64,000 bases of DNA from Candidatus Hamiltonella defensa 5AT (Acyrthosiphon pisum) (lineage in GTDB: Bacteria > Pseudomonadota > Gammaproteobacteria > Enterobacterales > Enterobacteriaceae), in contig NC_012751.1 of assembly GCF_000021705.1 (NCBI RefSeq), positions 2,046,332 to 2,110,331 of the forward strand, written 5' to 3'. How positions within the stretch are numbered: position 1 is the first letter of the stretch; each line of letters opens with the position of its first letter. Positions 28,678 to 35,630 of the stretch are shown in pieces. The notes beneath the pieces were generated by a model that saw only the letters and a list, made by a program, of their open reading frames with translations, ran no database searches and was not told the origin of the DNA. Made by a program: the position numbers and the translations under genes.

Positions 28678-29801
28678 ACTGATTCATCCTCTTTCACAAA
28701 AAGCGCTTCAATAAAATCGCCTGCATTAAAAGGCCTTAAATCTTCTATTTTTTCTCCAACACCAATATAGCGAATCGGAATACCAAATTGGTCAGCAATC
28801 GCAAAAATGATGCCGCCCTTAGCGCTACCGTCAAGTTTAGTCAATACAAGTCCGGTCAACGGGACCGTTTCATGAAAGAGTTTTGTTTGATTGATGGCAT
28901 TTTGACCCGTACTGGCATCGAGTACGAGCATGACTTCATGAGGAAATTCCTCTCCCCATTTTTTCATCACTCGCACAATTTTTTTGAGCTCTTCCATTAA
29001 ATGCGTTTTATTTTGCAAACGCCCTGCAGTGTCAGCCAAAACAACATCAATGCCACGGGCTTTGGCCGATTGCACAGCATCAAAAATAACTGAAGCGGAA
29101 TCTGCGCCGTCATGTTGTGCGACGACAGGAATTTGGTTGCGTTCTCCCCATATTTTTAGCTGCTCCGTTGCTGCTGCTCTGAAGGTATCACCGGCCGCCA
29201 ATAGAACAGAAAGACCTTGTTGACGTAATTGGTGTGCTAATTTTCCAATCGTGGTGGTTTTTCCTACGCCGTTGACCCCGACCATTAAAATCACATATGG
29301 GCTTTTATTGCTCACTTTTAAGGGCTGCTCGACCTTTGAAATAATGGACAACATTTCTTCTTTCAATTTTACATACAGCCCACTCGCCTCTTTTAATTGT
29401 TTTTTACTGGAATGCGTTGTTAACGAATCAATGATTTTTTGAGTCGTTTCCACGCCCACATCTGCCATTAATAATTGTTCTTCTAGTTCTTCAAAAAGAT
29501 CATCATCTATTTTTTTGCCTTTAAATAATTCAATAAAACCTGTTCCCAAATATTGTTTGGTTTTTTTTAAACTATTTTTTAATCGGGTAAAAAATCCTGC
29601 TTTTTCGGGCGGATTTTGAGTATCAATATCATTTTTTTGAGAAGATGGGGGGGGTATTTCAATAAAAGGCGCATCGGAAGTCTTTTCATTGCAAAGATCG
29701 ATTGAATCACTCTGGTGTGTTTGATCGATAACGTCTTTTTCTTTATTTTGGCGGCCACGGCCAAGCCAGGAAAAAAAATGAGATTTTTTTTCTTTTGCCA
29801 T
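28674..29801 (-). CDS. ftsY: Signal recognition particle receptor FtsY
   Basis: GTPase receptor that docks SRP-ribosome complexes at the membrane. 375 aa; shorter than E. coli (497) because the acidic N-terminal A domain is reduced to about 75 residues. NG domain: G1 MVGVNGVGKTTTIGKLA, DTFRAAATEQL, G3 DTAGRLQNK, G4 TKLDGSAKGG, C-terminal GEKIEDLRPFNAGDFIEALF. First gene of the ftsYEX operon, divergent from rsmD. Confidence 0.96.
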   Translation of the reverse strand: MAKEKKSHFFSWLGRGRQNKEKDVIDQTHQSDSIDLCNEKTSDAPFIEIPPPSSQKNDIDTQNPPEKAGFFTRLKNSLKKTKQYLGTGFIELFKGKKIDDDLFEELEEQLLMADVGVETTQKIIDSLTTHSSKKQLKEASGLYVKLKEEMLSIISKVEQPLKVSNKSPYVILMVGVNGVGKTTTIGKLAHQLRQQGLSVLLAAGDTFRAAATEQLKIWGERNQIPVVAQHDGADSASVIFDAVQSAKARGIDVVLADTAGRLQNKTHLMEELKKIVRVMKKWGEEFPHEVMLVLDASTGQNAINQTKLFHETVPLTGLVLTKLDGSAKGGIIFAIADQFGIPIRYIGVGEKIEDLRPFNAGDFIEALFVKEDESV

Positions 29802-29914
29802 TTTTGAGTATACTCCTGTGATGACATTTTTTGTTTAATCAAACCTACTGGGGTATGAAAGATAAAGTCTATCATTTTCTTCTCTTAAGCATGACAAGGC
29901 TTTCTTTATTTTTT

Positions 29915-30538
29915 ATGGCAAAACCATCACAAGCTCAACGTCAAGGACAGATTCGAATTATCGGCGGTCAATGGCGAGGAAGAAAATTGACCATCTCTGA
30001 CAGTATTGGATTAAGGCCAACCAGCTGCCGCATGAGAGAGACTTTGTTTAATTGGCTGGCTCCTATGATCAAAGATGCTCGTTGTCTTGACTGTTTTTCT
30101 GGAAGTGGGGCTCTAGGGCTTGAAGCACTGTCTCGCCATGCAGCAGAAGCCGTGCTATTAGAGTCGAATGAACGTGTTGCAAAACAATTGCTTTTACATT
30201 TGTCCATATTAGAAGCAAAAAATGCACAGATGATACATACCAATACATTGAACTGGTTGGCCCGCCCCTGTGAGAAACCGTTTGATCTGATCTTTCTTGA
30301 TCCTCCGTTTCATCAAGGGCTTCTGTCATACGCCATTCCATTACTAGAGCAACAAAGCTGGTTCGCTGATGAAGCGTGGATTTATATTGAATCCGAATCC
30401 AGTCATACCTTGGCGATGATTCCTTCTCATTGGAGATTACAAAAGGAAAAAATAACGAGGCATGTTGCTTACCGATTATTTATTCGTGAGTTGTTTTTTC
30501 ATCGTAGAGGTGCTTTTAAAAAAAGCTGCTGCAAATAA
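29915..30538 (+). CDS. rsmD: 16S rRNA m2G966 methyltransferase
   Basis: 207 aa from the ATG at 29915, which gives MAKPSQAQRQGQIRIIGGQWRGRKL as in relatives; the open frame extends 28 codons upstream without similarity. SAM site CLDCFSGSGALGLEALSR, catalytic motif FLDPPFHQG. Divergent from ftsY as in E. coli. Its 3' end overlaps the 3' end of yigL by 40 bases. Confidence 0.95.
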   Translation: MAKPSQAQRQGQIRIIGGQWRGRKLTISDSIGLRPTSCRMRETLFNWLAPMIKDARCLDCFSGSGALGLEALSRHAAEAVLLESNERVAKQLLLHLSILEAKNAQMIHTNTLNWLARPCEKPFDLIFLDPPFHQGLLSYAIPLLEQQSWFADEAWIYIESESSHTLAMIPSHWRLQKEKITRHVAYRLFIRELFFHRRGAFKKSCCK

Positions 30539-31311
30539 TTTGCAACCGCATTATCCATATTGGATCCGATGACTTCCATGTTAGGCAATGACTGTTTCAA
30601 ACGTGGATACGAGTTACTCATAATGCAGCCTTTTTTCGCCATCGATAACATTTCTAAATCATTCATGCCATCACCAAAAGCAATACACTCTTCAAGAGAA
30701 TGTTCCAGTATTTCGGCCACCTGTTTTAATGCATGACCTTTGGATACACGCCCACCCATCACTTCTAAACAATGGGGCAATGAAAAACTGACATTGACAC
30801 GCTCACCCCAACGCAGATTAATTGCCTTTTCAAGCGACAGCAATTTTTGGTGATCATAACAAACAAAATACACCTTACAGACACCCTCTGTATTTAGCTT
30901 ATCAGGTGAAAAAACCTTGTACTGGAAGAGAGATTCACGAAAAAAATCAGCCTGTTCAGGGCTTTCACGGCTGACGTACCAACCATCATTTAGGTAAACG
31001 TTCGTGAGAATATCGGGATTATGGTATTCCATTTCATAGAGAGCACTAGCAATATCTTTATCAAGATCATCAGTATAAATCAATTTATCCTCAGGATCAT
31101 GAACACGCGCTCCATTAGAGGTGATCATAAAGGCTTTTATCCCTAAATTATCTCTGATCTGTGAAACATCGATATGATGTCGCCCTGTCGCAAAAACGAA
31201 GTGAATACCAAGTTTAGCCAAGGATTTGAGTACTTTTTTAGTATGAGTCGATAAAGTATGGTTAGGTAGCAACAAGGTACCATCTAAATCAGAAGCAACA
31301 ATATGATACAT
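30499..31311 (-). CDS. yigL: HAD-family (Cof-type) phosphatase, YigL
   Basis: HAD hydrolase reported in E. coli to dephosphorylate pyridoxal 5'-phosphate and sugar phosphates. 270 aa. Motif I DLDGTLL with nucleophile Asp, motif II TSNGAR, motif III Lys in SKGHALKQ, motif IV FGDGMNDLEML. The C2B cap lies between. The match to E. coli YigL is close over the full length. Tail-to-tail overlap of 40 bases with rsmD, which is more compact than usual. Confidence 0.93.
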   Translation of the reverse strand: MYHIVASDLDGTLLLPNHTLSTHTKKVLKSLAKLGIHFVFATGRHHIDVSQIRDNLGIKAFMITSNGARVHDPEDKLIYTDDLDKDIASALYEMEYHNPDILTNVYLNDGWYVSRESPEQADFFRESLFQYKVFSPDKLNTEGVCKVYFVCYDHQKLLSLEKAINLRWGERVNVSFSLPHCLEVMGGRVSKGHALKQVAEILEHSLEECIAFGDGMNDLEMLSMAKKGCIMSNSYPRLKQSLPNMEVIGSNMDNAVANYLQQLFLKAPLR

Positions 31312-31441
31312 ATCTATATTTTTACCTTTAATTAAATTCGTTTAACAAAAGATGGGAGGATAAAGAAGCCTAATACTGTGAAAAATGGAATATCAGATTG
31401 AAAGCTTAGGATCGTAATCGATGTTATTCAAATAAAACTTC

Positions 31442-31840
31442 ATGTTTCGCGTATTAGAAATATTTACGCAATTACGCTCTTCCAACTACCATACACCTCC
31501 AGCTTATCATGACACATTTCTCTCTACGACTGGAAAAGTCGCTGAGTTGGCTGCTATCCCAAACAGAATGGCCTGGCAAAATCATTATCATTACGTGAAA
31601 TTGGTCGCATCAAGAAACGTTGTTTATGCTCGAATGATTTCTCGATCGGCCTACGCCGCCTGGTACAATCCGCTTTAAATAAGGCTGAAAACCGCAATGC
31701 AGTTGCCCGAGCCGTTTTTATGCAAAGGCTGACTCAAGGAAGAGGAAGAGGAAGAGGAAGAGGAGGGAGGAAGAGACAGAAACACAAAACCTGGAACACC
31801 TGCATCGATATGCTATAGAGCATTATACGGGACCGAACAA
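31442..31840 (+). pseudogene. Degraded orphan gene with a GGAAGA repeat
   Basis: A 78-codon frame (31442-31678: MFRVLEIFTQLRSSNYHTPPAYHDTFLSTTGKVAELAAIPNRMAWQNHYHYVKLVASRNVVYARM) stops. An adjacent frame continues as RLVQSALNKAENRNAVARAVFMQRLTQGRGRGRGRGG, then KRQKHKTWNTCIDML. The join looks like one gene broken by a single-base change near 31650. A run of (GGAAGA)n at 31738-31765 gives the Arg-Gly repeat. I do not recognise the family. AT-rich gap to the next gene, 31841-32031, without features. Confidence 0.4.
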
Positions 31841-32031
31841 ACAGGAAAAATTTAAATAATAACCGAAGATTTGAAGATTCAACCTTAAACAGCCAAACCG
31901 TTCTATTTGATTAAATTAAATTAAATTTTATTAACAGTGTCATTTGAGCGTTTTTTAAAAGCGTATTTTTTAAGTAAGTTTAAAATTCTCTCTGAGATTT
32001 AACTTGATAAAATACAAAACAGGACATCAGA

Positions 32032-33477
32032 ATGAAGATCAATATCTTAGGTAATATATTTGGCACGAAAGAGAGTTATCATCTTTCTGGGGCAATTAAA
32101 AAACAAACTAAATTACTTGAAAAATTAGTTAATTTAAACAATTTAATAGAAATTAGTCAAAAAGAAATTGATGCTAAATTAGACAAATTAAAAACTTCTG
32201 ACGAAAAACACACGACGCTTTCTAATCAAAAAGAAGATTTAGTAAAATTAAAAATATCTCTTAATGAGACGATAAAAAATTCAACAGGTGAAGCGCATAA
32301 TAATTCGGCTGATACTCAAGATTTAAATCAGAAGACTCAAATATCTCAATTATATAAAAAAGTAACAGAAGACGTTGAGAATATTCAAAAGTTAATAAAT
32401 AAAAACAATCTTTTAAAAAATGATTTAATCAAAATAAATAAAAGTTTTGATGAATTTAAACTTTCAAAAGAAAGACATATTCGTTTAGAAGCTGAAAAAA
32501 GTATAAATCGCGATTGGCAGTTCATAAAAACTCATATATATCGACAACCCAAGTTTGTGCCAAAAAGTGGTTATAACAATACATCGTTTCCTGCTAAAAC
32601 AGAAAAGATCGAAATCAATCCAGAATTAAGCACAAAAGAATTAGTCAAACAAGCTCAAGCAATTGAAAAATATTGTAAGTGTGTTAATGAATATTATGAA
32701 TGTTTTTCAAAGATTAATCGATCAAATAATGAAATAGGTAGTCATTTAAAATTAGTTAAAAAAGCATTCAGTCAACTTCCAGAAGAACGTCAAAATGATT
32801 TGTTTAGTCTGACGAAAGAAGAAATGAAAGTTTTTAATCAATTTTTAAATACATCATCAGTAGTTGAATCTAAAGATACAAAAATTACCAGTAAGGTTAA
32901 TAGTAATTTTAATAGAGACGCTTTTAACAGGAATCCAGTAAATAATTCAGCTTTGTTCAACAGTGAATTATTAAAATTAAGTAAATTATTAAAATTGCCC
33001 GAAGGAAAATCTATTTTTGATGAGGCAAAATACAATCAAACGACTAGAAATCAACTTATCGATGCAGGATTAGCTAGCGTTTATGCTCAAAAAATAGATG
33101 ATTTTAAAAAAAAATACGGTGAATCTTCGGAGACAGGACAAAAATTTCTTTTTGAAATTGGAAAAGTATGTAAAGAAAATGGAGTTAAATGCACGCAAAA
33201 TAAAAACGGTACATGGGTTGTTAATGGTGCTGGAGCTCATCCAGTAATATATCCTATATCACAAAATATTTTTACGAAATTTAAAATGCATTTAAAATTA
33301 TCTAATAATAAAACAAAAATGTATGATAAATCAATAAGTTACATTACAAATAAAGTTTATAAAAAAACAGATGAACTTTGTAAACAAGAGAACAGGATTA
33401 CAACCAGTGATTTGCGTTCTCTATTAGATGATGTTGAAAAAAAAGTTTTGGATGGCACTGTTAACAAAGTAAATTAA
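32032..33477 (+). CDS. Large orphan coiled-coil protein
   Basis: 481 aa, not recognised. AGGA lies about 9 bases before the ATG. Residues 20-160 are heptad-rich coiled coil (KLLEKLVNLNNLIEISQKEIDAKLDKL and VTEDVENIQKLINKNNLLKNDLIKI). The middle holds an Asn/Lys-rich segment. The C-terminal half (about 340-470) looks globular, with a VNGAGAHPVIYPISQNIF stretch and a helical end. No signal peptide and no transmembrane segment. Very AT-rich codons, unlike the flanking core genes. It shares style with orphans at 9999, 12944, 22536 and 51462; a secreted effector role is only a guess. Confidence 0.6.
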   Translation: MKINILGNIFGTKESYHLSGAIKKQTKLLEKLVNLNNLIEISQKEIDAKLDKLKTSDEKHTTLSNQKEDLVKLKISLNETIKNSTGEAHNNSADTQDLNQKTQISQLYKKVTEDVENIQKLINKNNLLKNDLIKINKSFDEFKLSKERHIRLEAEKSINRDWQFIKTHIYRQPKFVPKSGYNNTSFPAKTEKIEINPELSTKELVKQAQAIEKYCKCVNEYYECFSKINRSNNEIGSHLKLVKKAFSQLPEERQNDLFSLTKEEMKVFNQFLNTSSVVESKDTKITSKVNSNFNRDAFNRNPVNNSALFNSELLKLSKLLKLPEGKSIFDEAKYNQTTRNQLIDAGLASVYAQKIDDFKKKYGESSETGQKFLFEIGKVCKENGVKCTQNKNGTWVVNGAGAHPVIYPISQNIFTKFKMHLKLSNNKTKMYDKSISYITNKVYKKTDELCKQENRITTSDLRSLLDDVEKKVLDGTVNKVN

Positions 33478-33709
33478 GAATCTTAAGCCAAGCAATGGCG
33501 AAGAAAGAAAAGAAGGTCAAGCTATCAAAGCGTAAAGCAAGCCTTTTGTGTTCTTTTATTTTGCCAAAAAACGTTCAATATGATACTGAACTTATATAAG
33601 AGTTGGGCAGACTTTTAAATGAAACTTGTTTTCGCTCAACTCTCAGTACCTTGTCATCAAATTTAAGGTCAGATCATATTTTCAATAAACAGCTTATGGT
33701 TATATATAG

Positions 33710-34453
33710 TCAATCAATCAGCTTAATACTCGACGTTAATAAATGATCGGGAATAACCTTATTGAGTCCTCTTTCTTCAACATATTTTTTGAATCCCTCC
33801 TGGTTAAAAACGCCCATTTTTTCATCAATCCCGCGCAATTTATTGTCAACCGTTCTATGAGAGAGATTTAAAACTTCAGCTACTTCTCTTTGACTTACAG
33901 TATGATAAAAATAAAAAATGAGCTCGAGTTCGCGTTGAGTAAACATCGTATTGGGTAGTTGTGTTGTTAATGTTTTCGGTGATTTACCCTGGATATACTC
34001 CAATGGTGAAAAAAATTGGCATTGTCTGGCTTCTGCCATTGTCCCGATAAGTTGACCTGATTGATTAAAGAAGGGATGAATGTCAAAAATACAGGGTTGA
34101 ATCCGATGGTCTTTTCCAAAATGCTCCGTTATCAGTAAAGAAACAGAAGTTTCTTTTTGTATGACCCCCTTTTCCTGCTGAGAGATACCTTCAAAAAATC
34201 CTTGCATGTCGGGTTTTATTTCAGATATGCCTTTCCCTTCAATAGGAACCCCTTTGGGTAAATTCAATAATTCACGCATCGCGAGATTCATATAAAGATA
34301 ATGAGAGGTTTTATCACGGATGTGGCAGGGATGAGGATGATTGTTCAATAGATAAATCATCTGATTTGAAATGTCTTTTGGATTGAAACTCATACTAAAC
34401 TCATCGGTTTTATCTTGAAAAGAGATTGAATAACTTTGAGTTATCAGTATCAA
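33710..34453 (-). CDS. PAS-LuxR-type transcriptional regulator
   Basis: 247 aa if started at TTG 34453 (AGAAG just before), or 227 aa from the ATG at 34393. The N-terminal half resembles a PAS sensor (NHPHPCHIRDKTSHYLYMNLAMRELLNLP ... FDIHPFFNQSGQLIGTMAEAR). The C-terminal part is a LuxR/GerE helix-turn-helix: FTQRELELIFYFYHTVSQREVAEVLNLSHRTVDNKLRGIDEKMGV. It lies downstream of another HTH gene with a terminator-like hairpin between them (34461-34491). Signal and target are unknown. The C4-like RNA upstream puts it in a phage-like control module. Confidence 0.8.
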   Translation of the reverse strand: MILITQSYSISFQDKTDEFSMSFNPKDISNQMIYLLNNHPHPCHIRDKTSHYLYMNLAMRELLNLPKGVPIEGKGISEIKPDMQGFFEGISQQEKGVIQKETSVSLLITEHFGKDHRIQPCIFDIHPFFNQSGQLIGTMAEARQCQFFSPLEYIQGKSPKTLTTQLPNTMFTQRELELIFYFYHTVSQREVAEVLNLSHRTVDNKLRGIDEKMGVFNQEGFKKYVEERGLNKVIPDHLLTSSIKLID

Positions 34454-34460
34454 ATCTTCT

Positions 34461-34491
34461 AAAAAAAATATAGGTGCCTTAAAGGCACCTA
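34461..34491 (-). terminator. Perfect palindrome between the two HTH genes
   Basis: Arms TAGGTGCCTT (34471-34480) and AAGGCACCTA (34482-34491), with an A-run on the plus strand at 34461-34468 that is a T-run for minus-strand transcription. It sits right after the first HTH gene and before the second, so it should terminate or attenuate read-through. Confidence 0.82.
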
Positions 34492-34498
34492 GACATTT

Positions 34499-34789
34499 TT
34501 ATTCTTGACTCACCGTTATACCACTGTGTCTCTGGCACCGATACAAAGCAAAAAGCACTAATCTCACGTGTATCACCGTCAATAATCCTGTCAGGGATTT
34601 CGATTCAAACTGAGATTTGGCCTCTGAGATTGACGCTTTAACCACCTTATATGACACATCACGAACCGTCGATATTTCTTTTTGAGACAGGCCAAAGGCA
34701 TATAACAACGAATGCTCAAACTGTACAGGCGTTAATTCAGGAAAAATATCACGTAACTCAGGATAATCATGAGGATCGAAGATTTTCAT
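34499..34789 (-). CDS. Small LuxR-type helix-turn-helix protein
   Basis: 96 aa, essentially a single HTH domain: ELTPVQFEHSLLYAFGLSQKEISTVRDVSYKVVKASISEAKSQFESKSLTGLLTVIHVRLVLF, which resembles the LuxR/GerE pattern (TPxExxxLxxxxxGxSxKEIAxxLxxSxxTVxxH). GGAGG precedes the ATG. The ATG overlaps the stop of the upstream 57-codon frame (ATGA), so translation is probably coupled to it. It occupies the position that ant holds in the P1 immI operon. Confidence 0.75.
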   Translation of the reverse strand: MKIFDPHDYPELRDIFPELTPVQFEHSLLYAFGLSQKEISTVRDVSYKVVKASISEAKSQFESKSLTGLLTVIHVRLVLFALYRCQRHSGITVSQE

Positions 34790-34959
34790 GCCGCTCCTCC
34801 ATGAAAAGTCGAGATGTTTTCTATGAATAAAAAGGAAAGGATATGGATATTATCTTGAAGTATAAAGCGTCTCGCTATGCCTTGCACAAGCTGATTAAAA
34901 TTTTGGGAGATAATCAAGTATAAATTGATGGATTTAAAGCGGAGTTTAATGGTAGCCAT
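34786..34959 (-). CDS. 57-aa ORF coupled to the HTH gene; possible Icd-like leader
   Basis: Too short for routine gene calling. Opens MATIKLRFKSINLYLIISQ and ends FHGGAA just inside the HTH gene (ATGA overlap). AGAGG ribosome site 10 bases upstream. That ribosome site is within the 9-base stretch complementary to a loop of the upstream C4-like RNA. In phage P1 the C4 target is the small icd gene, which overlaps ant; this frame has the same place. I cannot show sequence similarity to Icd. Confidence 0.5.
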   Translation of the reverse strand: MATIKLRFKSINLYLIISQNFNQLVQGIARRFILQDNIHILSFLFIENISTFHGGAA

Positions 34960-35015
34960 AGTTTTGGCCTCTTTCGTTGATTTTAAAATTTCACCAAACC
35001 GCTACTAAACGGGGT

Positions 35016-35091
35016 GGTGAGACGTAACAAGGTTAGTAGACCGGAACGAAAGAAACCGGTGAACCTTTCGGCTCCCCCGCTACGCCCCACC
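35016..35091 (-). ncRNA. C4-type antisense RNA (phage P1/P7/N15-like)
   Basis: 76 nt on the minus strand. The ends pair over 11 bp (GGTGGGGCGTA with TACGTCTCACC). Inside are two hairpins: GAGCC-GAAA-GGTTC and ACCGG-(TTTCTTTCGTT)-CCGGT. Size and shape match the C4 RNAs of phages P1 and P7 (77 nt in P1). The hairpin-2 loop (35045-35055) is complementary over 9 nt to 34970-34978, at the ribosome site of the next frame. CTACTAA at 35033-35039 (minus sense) is complementary to 35002-35008. These correspond to the b'/b and a'/a pairings by which C4 blocks icd/ant. The name rests on memory of the family consensus. Confidence 0.8.
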
Positions 35092-35125
35092 ATAATGCAG
35101 ACGTAACTGTGGTTTATAACGGACA

Positions 35126-35147
35126 TAAAAAAACCGCATTAAGCGGT
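35126..35147 (-). terminator. Terminator upstream of the C4-like RNA
   Basis: Minus-strand stem ACCGC / GCGGT (35133-35147) followed by seven T. It ends any transcript entering from the rapA side and isolates the C4 locus. Confidence 0.7.
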
Positions 35148-35630
35148 AGTCCGATTTCGTATTCAGGCTACTAAACCTTGATTACCTTGTATTAGGCAAC
35201 TGACTAAATATAACTACTTATCGTTTTTATTTCAATTTGTTTATTGAAGGTGACTTAAGAAGAGACTCAGGTAAAGCGGTTGATGGCCAACGCTCATTTT
35301 TTATCTTCAATAAAATTTTTATTTAGAGTGCTCTTGAACAAATGAATTTTACAGACACCCATTAGAGAAACACTCCTGATTAACAAAAAATTCTACCCCT
35401 TATCCCAACAAATTTTTCGGAACGTGGTGATTGAGTCTATTTTTGTGACAACATTCTATTTATGCACCTCTTTTTAAACTTTAACGAATACTGTAAATTT
35501 GAGGCATACAGAAAGGAGAAACCGAAAAAATCGCGATTTTTAAAAATGACGATCATGAGTATTTTAATTAATATACTGCTCATTAAAAATATCATTTCTT
35601 CCATTACAAAAATAAGAAAACAGGTCATTT
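35148..35630. other. Gap between the C4 locus and rapA
   Basis: About 480 AT-rich bases. Two short overlapping open frames on opposite strands (35437-35628 and 35462-35701) have no recognisable features, so I do not call them. The rapA promoter should lie in the last 100 bases. Confidence 0.4.

Noticed and set aside
31441..35630. CRISPR array or other repeat-spacer structure
   Set aside because: No regularly spaced direct repeats were seen here or elsewhere in the window.
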